64,000 nucleotides of DNA. Source: Dermanyssus gallinae (taxonomy: Eukaryota; Arthropoda; Arachnida; Mesostigmata; Dermanyssidae). This document shows, piece after piece, positions 56,341 to 64,000 of this stretch. The notes beneath the pieces were generated by a model. The model searched no databases. It saw only the letters and a list, made by a program, of their open reading frames with translations, and was not told the origin of the DNA. Location: the NCBI GenBank assembly GCA_003439945.1, contig QVRM01001414.1, forward strand, positions 384,001 to 448,000, written 5' to 3'. A program made the position numbers and the translations under genes. Position 1 is the stretch's first letter. Every line of letters starts with the position of its first letter.

Positions 56341-57161
56341 GTCGATTAACGATAATTATTTGATATTGGCGATGTTTCTACTAACGTTTAGGGTGTTTAA
56401 AGTCAAAGCACAGGAAGCAGAAATAGCGCTACAACTTCCAATGTTGTTGGTATATTACAGAAAGGCAAGCATTTGCTTACGAAGGAAGGCTCAAAAGGCT
56501 CGCCAGCGAAAATAACTTAGAAGATTGTCTGACCTTGTTTTGTAAATAAAGGCACTACCAAACAATCAACGTGGTTTCAGAGCTCAGAAATCGACGCTAA
56601 CGGTATGTACAAGTCTCTTTACAGACATTTAGCGGACATTGGCGCGAAAAGGCCAATGTCTGTACGGCATTGTTGGTGGGAGTAGCTATGACTTCCTTTC
56701 CAGCGTAACTCCAGCGTAAATAGAAAATTTGGTGAGATATGTGAACGCCCTATAGAAATATTCCGTTGATCTAAAAATACCGGGCCATAGGAGGTAAGGC
56801 ATACGATATAAATTAAATTAGGACAAATTTATATTCTTATTTTGTCGTGGTTCATTCAAGGACTGTCAAGGCTTAGTGTTGTTACACGGGCAAGTAACTG
56901 CCACTGATTTCGGGCCGATTCGGTGTCGTCCTGGACTTTGCCGGTCTGAGGTACTAGTGAGATGTCGGCTGCTTTAGCTTACTGAGCATCATTATATGAG
57001 AGTAAGTGTCCGTAAACGTCATTCGCGCTGCTCAAGCTAGCCGAGAATGGGGTTTCAGCGAATGTTCTGCAACTTCGAATGAAGAACATACTGCAAACTA
57101 ACCAAAATCTTTTAGAAGACGGGATGGCAGAGCACATGAATAGGACATTTAATCGGCTTTG
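56341..57161. other. Unassigned sequence left of the 2A-bearing LINE
   Basis: No gene recognised. The last 14 bp next to the element (57162-57175) are a target-site duplication. Confidence 0.45.
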
Positions 57162-57175
57162 CAAAGGGCAGCAAT
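57162..57175. repeat. 14-bp target-site duplication, left copy
   Basis: CAAAGGGCAGCAAT, repeated exactly at 61258-61271. Confidence 0.9.
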
Positions 57176-57188
57176 TCATTCTGTCAAC

Positions 57189-58397
57189 ATGGCGGCTCCC
57201 GGACGGTCGAGATTTCTGTGTGTTCTTCTTTTAACATACCTTGTGACACAAAATGACTCAGAAAACATGAATCTAGTCATATTGAACTGGCTCGCAAGCC
57301 CGTCTGGAGTCCAAGTAAGTACCAAAACCATTCTGGAAAACGTGGCGGGCGTCTACACGCACCATCCTCAACTTCGCCTCTTGAAGCGAGAGCTGCTGCG
57401 GTCTTCGGCAATCGTGCTCCTGCTTCTTTTAGGGGGTGACATCGAAATCAATCCAGGACCTCCATGTGCAACCTGCGGGGGTCAGTTCCAGCAAGTTAAG
57501 GACCGGACCATTTGCGAAGGCTGCAACAAACCAGTACACTCTCATTGCGCCTTCCAGATACCCGATAAGTGTTCTATTAGCTGCAAGTCGTGTTTTTGGA
57601 AAGAAGTGTCCATTGTTGTCGCCAATAACACGACGGCCAAACAGCCCTGTGCCTGTGCAACCGAGCTACAATCATTAAAGAAAAAGATCGACGAACTCAC
57701 AAAAAAGATCACTGTGATAAATGGTCTTGCAAAACCAGCTGAGAAGCACCAAAATCAACAGTCATCACAACAGCAGCAGCAGCAACAACAAAGACAACAA
57801 GAGCGGCAACATTTCCAGACCAGCGGTAATAACATATACGCACCACCACTGTCAGCTGCTAGCACACCGCGCCGTCTCCGCTTTAACTCAACCGACCAGC
57901 ACCGCAACGTGCATACACCAAAAGGACGTCCTCGACAACGTGGTAACAACAACTGGCAGACAGTGGGAAAACGTGGTCGAGTATTGCACGTGAACAGAGG
58001 CACCAACAAAATGACAGATCTAAAAGCTGTAGAAGATCACGATGTACCAGAAAGACCAAGAACAAAATCGCTTTTCGTTAGCCGGTTACAGCTATCGCAT
58101 ACGGCCGACGTGCTCAAAGAGTACATCGCCCGAATTGTGGGAACGGAGGTCGACGTGAAAGTAACAAAGCTGACAGGCCTGAATCAAGCATATTACAACA
58201 GCTTTCATGTGCAAGTGAAAGCTGACGTATTCAACGACCTGTTAGACCCAAACGTGTGGCCGGCCGGTATCCGTTTCCACCCTTTCCGCGGACAGCTAAA
58301 GCCATACCGAATCTATGGGATGAGTGAACAGCCTACCAGAGGCGAAAAACGAAGCAGACCAAACGACGACAACTCGATATCAAGTACGCCCAAATGA
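57189..58397 (+). CDS. LINE ORF1: 2A-like motif, PHD finger, RRM-like C-terminus
   Basis: 402 residues from MAAPGRSRF. The open frame begins at 57159, but those codons lie in the flank outside the element. A hydrophobic N-terminal segment (about 8-18) and a second one (about 75-82) precede GGDIEINPGP at about 82-91, a 2A-like motif whose family causes ribosome skipping between G and P. A PHD-type Cys/His cluster follows (C93, C96, C109, C112, then H/C and C132, C135). Next come a charged stretch, a glutamine-rich run (about 190-215) and a KSLFVSRLQLSH...DVLKEYI region resembling RRM-like ORF1 C-termini. It would bind element RNA. 2A motifs are known from some non-LTR elements of other animals. 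Confidence 0.88.
   Translation: MAAPGRSRFLCVLLLTYLVTQNDSENMNLVILNWLASPSGVQVSTKTILENVAGVYTHHPQLRLLKRELLRSSAIVLLLLLGGDIEINPGPPCATCGGQFQQVKDRTICEGCNKPVHSHCAFQIPDKCSISCKSCFWKEVSIVVANNTTAKQPCACATELQSLKKKIDELTKKITVINGLAKPAEKHQNQQSSQQQQQQQQRQQERQHFQTSGNNIYAPPLSAASTPRRLRFNSTDQHRNVHTPKGRPRQRGNNNWQTVGKRGRVLHVNRGTNKMTDLKAVEDHDVPERPRTKSLFVSRLQLSHTADVLKEYIARIVGTEVDVKVTKLTGLNQAYYNSFHVQVKADVFNDLLDPNVWPAGIRFHPFRGQLKPYRIYGMSEQPTRGEKRSRPNDDNSISSTPK
57441..57461 (+). other. 2A-like ribosome-skipping motif in LINE ORF1
   Basis: Encodes IEINPGP within GGDIEINPGP, matching the 2A consensus D(V/I)ExNPGP. The predicted break falls between the Gly codon 57456-57458 and the Pro codon 57459-57461. It would separate an N-terminal 90-residue leader from the PHD-bearing protein. 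Confidence 0.82.
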
Positions 58398-58436
58398 CTG
58401 GACGTTGAACCTGCACACAACAACGTAGATCGACAC

Positions 58437-61184
58437 ATGTCAACGGACGTGCGATCAAAATGTCTTCTGTGGAATGTCGAATCGCTAGAAGCGCTATGGA
58501 AAACCTCAGGGGAAGATGAATTTAACGATTACGACATTCTGCTATTAACAGAGACATTTGTAACAGACAGATCACGTATCTGCCTGCCTAACCATAAAGT
58601 ATTTCATGGTCTGGCTGTGAAAAATCCTGGCAGAGGAAGACCCAAGTGGGGTGTATGTATCGCAATAAGAGCTACTGAATGGGCCCAGCTATTACGTGCC
58701 ACAGCACGGCACGTTGTAATAGAAATTACAGACTACTATCTCATATGTATATATAGCCCCCCAGAACGACAAGTAGCCGATATTATTGAAGATATTGGGG
58801 AGTGTCTTAAACTTTGTACTAGGCCAGAAAAACATATTTTAATTGGAACAGACGCCAATTGCGACTTGACAAAGCAATGTAGCCGCCGAGCTGCCTTTAT
58901 AGCAGGGACGCAAGATTTAAGACTGCAAATTGAAAATGACCATACAGAAGTAACACACATGAGCTGGAACGGCTCTAGCGCAGTCGATATTGTTCTGTCG
59001 TCAGCATTGCAGCCAGGAATCATAGTTCATCACCTTCGGTCATTACCCTCAGCTCTCCGCAAACACTGTAAGGTAACATTCGACTTATCTCGCGCCCAGG
59101 CACCCATCGCGCCCTCAATACCTAGTTGTAAAATAAGTCGATCGCTAAACTCCCACATATTAATACAAGCATTACAATCAATGCAGGACCTCGATGACAT
59201 AGACTGTAATGAGAGAACCCTCCGCTGGGCTATACACTTATCATCGATTACAAGAGTAAAAAGACGGTACAAGCACAAACCCTGGTTCGACCACGAATGT
59301 AAAGTTTTAAAATATGCAATTTGTAACAACAGAGATTATAGCCAAAATAGATTTTACCAACTAGCGCTAATGAGACGAGTTTTTAAAAACATGATACGAG
59401 AGAAAAAACAGCACTATGAACAACAGCAACGTCTAAATCTTATACAACTTAGTGTAAATAAACCTTGGCTCCTCCTGCCACGTAGAATAGATCCAGGAAA
59501 CCCGATTATAAATGATACCGAGTGGATCAGACATTTTAAAAACCTTTTAGGAAACGATTTTATACTTCCACCCAAAGATGACTCAGACGAAACTCTTGTA
59601 TTTACAGAGGATGAAGTCATAAGTGCAATTATATCGAGACAAAATGGAAAATCAGCCGGGCCGGATTTTATTGTATATGAACATTTAAAAGCTAACGTGC
59701 AAACTATAGGTCCCTATCTGACTAGGCTTTTTAACAAATGCACTCGACAAGGCAGAATACCTAACGAGTGGAGAAAAATACTCATGCAGCCTATTTACAA
59801 AAAGAAAGGGGATCCTACTGATCCAAAAAACTATCGAGGAATTGCCTTAACTAGTGTTCTATACAAACTGCTTACATCGCTCACAGTAAAGAAGATGTAT
59901 GAACGCACGGCCAATGATCTGCCCCGTGAACAGTTCGGATTTCTACCAGGGAAGTCAACAGCAGATGCGGTACAGTTTGTGATTGACCACGTAAATGAAC
60001 GCCAAAGAAACAAAAATATGACGTACGCTGCATTTGTCGACTTCCAAACCGCGTTCGACAGTGTGCCTAGGGACCGCCTTCTTGAAACTCTTCGAGAGAG
60101 GTTCAATATTAAGGGCCAACTATTCAATTTAATCCGAGACATGCTGAGCCACAATATTATAACCATTAAAAACGGAAATCACTATGTAGACGAGCCTGTT
60201 ACACAAAAGACTGGAGTAGCGCAGGGCGACTCTGCAAGTCCATTTCTTTTTATACTGTACATCTCTGGCTTAACAGACCTATTGCGCACAATGAAAGCAC
60301 CCCATGCCTTTTACGCGGACGACCTCGTAATTTTAGCCAAATCCCGGGATCACGTACGATTCTATTTAAATGAAACCTCAAAATGGTGTGCGGAAAACCG
60401 ACTGACAATTAATATTTCTAAAACTAAGATCCTTCGCTTCAGCCACGGCGGCTCATATGCCAATGCCGACCATCGCGTCAAAATCAACGGTACTTTCATT
60501 GAGCTGGTCAACCATTTCTTGTATCTCGGCGTGACCCTGACGCCGCGATTGACTTTTACTAGACACATCGAGGAACTGCGAGCAAAGGCCATGGCCGCAA
60601 TTGTGCTACTCGGAGACATTCGAGATGTAGATCTTGACACAGCAATGAAAATATTCAGGATGAAAATTAGCCCAATACTCCAGTACTGTCTTCCAGTAAT
60701 TGCGCCGCACCTAACACTACATGATCTCAAAAATTTGGACCGTGTAAAGGCGTGTTTTGCGAAACGTGTACTAGGATTACCTAAGAACGCGTCAGCTACC
60801 CTGGCATTAGAACTATGCGGAGAACGCACTCTGGTAGAAGATATAGTGCTAGACAAGTTACCGATCAGTACAAATACACTTGAAATGTACAGAACATTCA
60901 GAGAGGATCGAAATGTAAACTTTGCTATGTGTAATTATACAGATGGGCCTGCCTTTTGCTCAGAGAAGTGGAAACGACCCTTTCAAAGTAACCGGTCATT
61001 ATTGTGCAGGGTAACATGGCACGGTTATCACCACTATATGTGCCTCAAGGGTGATTGTTATGATATAAATGAATGTGTGTGTAAGTTTTGTGGTGAGGGC
61101 AACATATGTCGCTATCACGTTCTAACATGCCTGGCAATTGACTCATATTCATTACAGGCGCGTGTGAACGAGATTTTTTTATAG
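58437..61184 (+). CDS. LINE ORF2: APE-type endonuclease plus reverse transcriptase
   Basis: 915 residues with no interruption, starting 39 bp after the ORF1 stop. The endonuclease occupies about 1-215 (LLWNVES, LLTETFV, LICIYSPP, IGTDANCD, AVDIVLSS, then LRKHCKV where the usual S-D-H is expected, so the D of that motif is not evident). RT occupies about 395-690: NGKSAGPD, NYRGIALTS, QFGFLPGKSTADAV, VDFQTAFDSVPRD, GVAQGDSASPFLF and YADDLVIL near residue 625. The C-terminus has KNLDRVKACFAKRVLGLP and a closing Cys/His motif (CKFCGE...H...C). It nicks chromosomal DNA and primes reverse transcription there. Potentially active, apart from the changed endonuclease motif. Confidence 0.9.
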   Translation: MSTDVRSKCLLWNVESLEALWKTSGEDEFNDYDILLLTETFVTDRSRICLPNHKVFHGLAVKNPGRGRPKWGVCIAIRATEWAQLLRATARHVVIEITDYYLICIYSPPERQVADIIEDIGECLKLCTRPEKHILIGTDANCDLTKQCSRRAAFIAGTQDLRLQIENDHTEVTHMSWNGSSAVDIVLSSALQPGIIVHHLRSLPSALRKHCKVTFDLSRAQAPIAPSIPSCKISRSLNSHILIQALQSMQDLDDIDCNERTLRWAIHLSSITRVKRRYKHKPWFDHECKVLKYAICNNRDYSQNRFYQLALMRRVFKNMIREKKQHYEQQQRLNLIQLSVNKPWLLLPRRIDPGNPIINDTEWIRHFKNLLGNDFILPPKDDSDETLVFTEDEVISAIISRQNGKSAGPDFIVYEHLKANVQTIGPYLTRLFNKCTRQGRIPNEWRKILMQPIYKKKGDPTDPKNYRGIALTSVLYKLLTSLTVKKMYERTANDLPREQFGFLPGKSTADAVQFVIDHVNERQRNKNMTYAAFVDFQTAFDSVPRDRLLETLRERFNIKGQLFNLIRDMLSHNIITIKNGNHYVDEPVTQKTGVAQGDSASPFLFILYISGLTDLLRTMKAPHAFYADDLVILAKSRDHVRFYLNETSKWCAENRLTINISKTKILRFSHGGSYANADHRVKINGTFIELVNHFLYLGVTLTPRLTFTRHIEELRAKAMAAIVLLGDIRDVDLDTAMKIFRMKISPILQYCLPVIAPHLTLHDLKNLDRVKACFAKRVLGLPKNASATLALELCGERTLVEDIVLDKLPISTNTLEMYRTFREDRNVNFAMCNYTDGPAFCSEKWKRPFQSNRSLLCRVTWHGYHHYMCLKGDCYDINECVCKFCGEGNICRYHVLTCLAIDSYSLQARVNEIFL

Positions 61185-61257
61185 TTTCGTGAATCATGTG
61201 TATCAATTCAATCCTACTACCAATAACTATGGTGAATAAATATGATGTGTGCATATA

Positions 61258-61271
61258 CAAAGGGCAGCAAT
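61258..61271. repeat. 14-bp target-site duplication, right copy
   Basis: CAAAGGGCAGCAAT, identical to 57162-57175. Confidence 0.9.
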
Positions 61272-61284
61272 CTCCGCCCTTTAG

Positions 61285-61490
61285 AATATTGTCCGTCCTC
61301 CACAAGCCTGGAATCGCCGTGAGGCATTTCTTACCGGGCCGGAAATTTTGAGTTAGCTAGGGTTCCCCCAACAGCCGTTGTCGCAGCATGCCCGTTGACT
61401 CTCAGTGGTATGGTTTCTTATCTATTCTCAATGAGCATTGCTCAAAGAAGATTTGATCAACCATAGGGATCAGCCCTCTATTGTTTGCGC
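61285..61490 (-). mobile_element. tRNA-derived SINE, family 2, diverged copy
   Basis: Matches the body of the SINE at 16039-16334 block by block: 'CGTCCTC', 'GGGCCGGA', 'TCGCAGCATGCCCGTTGACT' and 'TCTCAATGAGCATTGCTCAA'. The tRNA-like head is degraded. Confidence 0.65.
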
Positions 61491-62655
61491 GCAGAATAAA
61501 ATAATAAAAATATAATATTAACGAAATACATGCATTTTATCGTATTGTCGCAAAGCTATCGAGCTGCATATAAAACGAACAGTAGGCCGATGATAAATTA
61601 ATATACGGAAGTGATCTAGTACTCTACAGGGGCAGCGGGATCCACCTTCTCTGCAGCCCATGTAAGGCATTGAACTTAAGACAAAAACACGGAAGTCAAT
61701 GAATTTGAAGACGCAAGCCGATTAGAAATAGTTTGACATCACATGTACGCCCTTAGTCGAGACATATGCTGCGCACAATGAAGGAAGCGTACAAAAAACT
61801 AATAATCCGCAGAAACTTTCACTGAAAGCAGCGCAAACTTTTCGATTTGTTTTTCAGGAAAGTGGCAGCAATTGCTCCGCCCTTATTAGAAAATGGTAGA
61901 AAACGGTTTGCACTCTTAGACATCCTGGCGATTTTCCAGTTCATTGAGCACTTTGAGAAAAGATAAGTTGTACACTGCAGGAGCTACTCTAGACCCAGAG
62001 TAAAGGCGATCAGGTAGGGCAAATAGACATAAGCGTATACATTTCGCAGTTCATGGATTTCACTAAACGCGCCATATGTGACACGTGCATTTGAAAAAAT
62101 TGTGACAGGTTGTGTGCAATAACTCAAGGCACTGAGTACCACGTAGTCACCCGACTAATATGGATATCTTAACATTTTGCAAAAAAGATTTTCTCGCATT
62201 ATGTACATGCCATCTTATATGCAAAAACAATTAATAGCAACAAACGTAGCAGTGGTGCTGGAGGTCAACTCAGTTTAGGAGAATAGAAATATGCAATAAC
62301 CATCTTGTTTTCTATTATTCCCCACTAAACCGACCTTCTTCTGACAACAGAGAATCCCTCTAGCAATGCACAGACATATCAAAAGAGGTAATCTTTGTAG
62401 AAAACACAAATTATGGTCTCACAAAAAAGAGCAGCCGAGTTCTGGAGATCAAAGAAATGGAAGACAAGAAATATGACTGTATATTTATCACAGACGTTAC
62501 ATATGTGTCCTGGGAAGGCAAACGTTCAGTGGACCACGTCAATAAAATTATATTCTAACGCTCGGTGCCGGATATACTAAAAAAATGTTACCTAAATGTA
62601 ACGTTCTATTTTAGAGAACAAAACATAACCGAATTTACTGGATTAGGCTTACCAC
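61491..62655. other. Unassigned AT-rich sequence
   Basis: No gene or element recognised; reading frames are short. Confidence 0.4.
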
Positions 62656-62659
62656 GTAA

Positions 62660-63250
62660 GATTTTGTTGATGTTTATTCACCAACATTGGTAGATCCTCA
62701 CAAGAATTACGGATTATGCCGTTCAAGCACGTCAATTAGAGCAGTTCGAGTAGCGAGCTGGTGTGTGTTTCGATACATTGCATTACCTGATATCGGTCGG
62801 TGTCAATATCATCTCTTAGTATTTATAATTACATTCGTTGATTTGAAAGCATTTGCTTTTATGAATGACAGTTTAGTACTGGTGGTATCCGTGTCAGGTT
62901 ATTTTCGCTGCAGTAATTTGTTAAAGATCATCTTTCCATTTGTTGCTAAGAAAAACAGGTCCGTCTGTAAAATTTTGGATCACAAAGTTCCAGGTTTGCT
63001 TTTCTGCTTGTTGTTTGTATGCTTTGAGTGTGTCGTGACCAAGCAGGTAATTGCGGTGTTCTAGGTCTTCTACTAATGCGGGCTCGTTGCAGCATTCGCG
63101 TAGTTAAAACAGGTTTTGATAAACCATTTGCTCTTCTAAGAAATGCAGTCTTAATTCTGTCGAAAGTCATGAGGTTGTCCAATGTTACCTTGGAGAATAT
63201 GCGTCTGAGGCAAATATGCTACTGCGGAAAGGAATTTGAGCTTAGAAGGC
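62660..63250 (-). pseudogene. Decayed CR1/L2-like LINE, 3' segment, minus strand
   Basis: The left end (GATGTTTATTCACC) matches the complement of the 3' end of the intact LINE (GGTGAATAAATATGAT). Reading minus strand from 63250: KLKFLSAVAYLP (compare MKISPILQYCLP), then after a frameshift TFDRIKTAFLRRANGLSKP (compare NLDRVKACFAKRVLGLPKN), then degraded sequence to the 3' end. The plus-strand frame at 62687-63064 is its antisense. Confidence 0.72.
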
Positions 63251-63254
63251 AATA

Positions 63255-64000
63255 TTACACACAGCATAGTACGACACAATCTGCAGCAGGTCTTAGAGGC
63301 TGTGCGGCATGCAAACAAGATGATAGCAATGAAAGATTCCTGCAATAGGTATTTCCAACGTTCGTGGTTACGCAACAAACATTTAAAAAGATACGACCGT
63401 TCACTAACCTGGTTTGATGTGGAACGTACAATTTTAAAGGGAAATGTGTGCATTCACAGGTATTTAATTCAAGACGACTCGGCACAGGTAGCAGCATAAT
63501 TAAGACCAGAATCAGTGTATGAAATAAGCCAGAAAAACGAAAAACTCAAGAGTGTCAAAAGGCTCTGGCTTCTTTTGCCTAAAAGAGCACTAGACTAACG
63601 AACGCTCTTAAAAATAGACCACACATTTTAGAACACTGCTGAGAAATTACCTCACAATTTTAAAATCCATAAACAAAATTAACCATATTTCACTTTAGAA
63701 GAAGTAAGTATCGCAATTGAACGCAAGGCAAAAAGAAAGCACCCAGGCATGGTCGTTTACAAAAACTTTAAATTTGCCACACTCAAAATAACACTAGTCG
63801 TAGCAACGCTTTGTACAACTGCCTGAACGAGAGAAAAATCCGTGAAAGCCACCGAAAAGATAAAAAAATATGCTATATACGCTCGCAATTGAAGAGGTAT
63901 TTCTTTAGGCACTGCATTTATAAAATAATGACGACGTTAATAGTAAACCGACTTTACGACAAATGCAAGCTTCTTGTGCTAAAAGAACAACACGGTTGCC
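63255..64000 (+). pseudogene. Decayed CR1/L2-like LINE, internal segment, plus strand, runs off the window
   Basis: Opposite orientation to the adjoining 3' segment. 63255-63499 reads HNLQQVLEAV...KRYDRSLTWFDVERTILKGN (compare HILIQALQSM...RRYKHKPWFDHECKVLKYA in the intact ORF2, about residues 240-300). 63690 onward reads FTLEEVSIAIERK, then RGISLGTAF and LIVNRLYDKC...LKEQHGC (compare FTEDEVISAI, RGIALTSVL, LTVKKMYER...PREQFGF). Stops and frameshifts are frequent. It continues beyond 64000. Confidence 0.75.

Larger units (their letters stand above)
57176..61257 (+). mobile_element. Nearly intact CR1/L2-like LINE with 2A-like motif
   Basis: A 4.08-kb element bounded by a perfect 14-bp duplication, with two long uninterrupted ORFs and a short 3' untranslated region ending AATAAATATGATGTGTGCAT-type sequence. 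Only 13 bp precede the ORF1 ATG. Uninterrupted ORFs and an exact duplication point to recent insertion. Domain content (PHD finger in ORF1, APE-type endonuclease plus RT in ORF2) fits the CR1/L2 group; the exact clade was not determined. Confidence 0.9.

Noticed and set aside
57441..57461. 2A motif as evidence of an integrated RNA virus
   Set aside because: The same ORF continues into a PHD finger and is followed by a LINE endonuclease-RT ORF within one target-site duplication.
62687..63064. Plus-strand 125-codon hydrophobic frame
   Set aside because: The minus strand here matches the LINE thumb and 3' end, so this frame is antisense.

Overview
This is eukaryotic nuclear DNA, most likely from an arthropod. 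The reasons are two R1-clade LINEs, several mariner relatives, GT-AG spliced genes and very many (TA)n tracts. A chelicerate such as a tick or mite is a guess only. Nothing prokaryotic was found. The window is mostly transposable elements wrapped around one host gene family.

Host genes. Six tandem plus-strand copies (A to F here) encode an unrecognised secreted protein of about 202 to 206 residues. Each gene has two coding exons: a signal-peptide exon of about 295 bp ending in GTGAGT, and a second exon of 326 bp in every intact copy, joined at a phase-1 intron. Copies B (8000-12549), C (19319-20607), D (23200-24437), E (37712-39560) and F (45683-47303) have open reading frames. A (1707-1984) is a broken second exon. 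Upstream lie a conserved TATA-like 'ATAAAGCCGGAT' block and, in B, C and E, a noncoding 5' exon ending in GTGTG|GTAAGTGGTC. Introns and intergenic DNA are alignable between units, so the array grew by unit duplication. D-E and E-F also share the same mariner and LINE relics.

Mobile DNA. 2241-6631 and 31431-36345 are R1-clade LINEs, both frameshifted; the second has a 13-bp target duplication. At least nine fragments (1-960, 16.7-18.8, 20.75-21.7, 27.4-29.57, 29.66-30.26, 38.99-39.15, 39.62-39.96, 49.3-51.8 and 51.85-52.06 kb) belong to LINEs with a C-terminal restriction-like endonuclease, and most sit inside (TA)n or (ATT)n tracts. 57176-61257 is a nearly intact CR1/L2-like LINE with a 14-bp target duplication; its ORF1 carries a 2A-like motif and a PHD finger. 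62660-64000 holds a decayed relative in an inverted arrangement resembling twin priming. There are also mariners (10.69-11.87, 13.02-14.32 kb and decayed ones), a 1.1-kb foldback element in intron 2 of gene B, two tRNA-derived SINE families and a U1 snRNA-like sequence at 54601-54767.

Taken together, a duplicating family of secreted-protein genes carries equivalent (TA)n tracts in each unit, and different copies of those tracts have been filled by different retrotransposons. The paralogous units therefore act as natural empty-site and filled-site comparisons.
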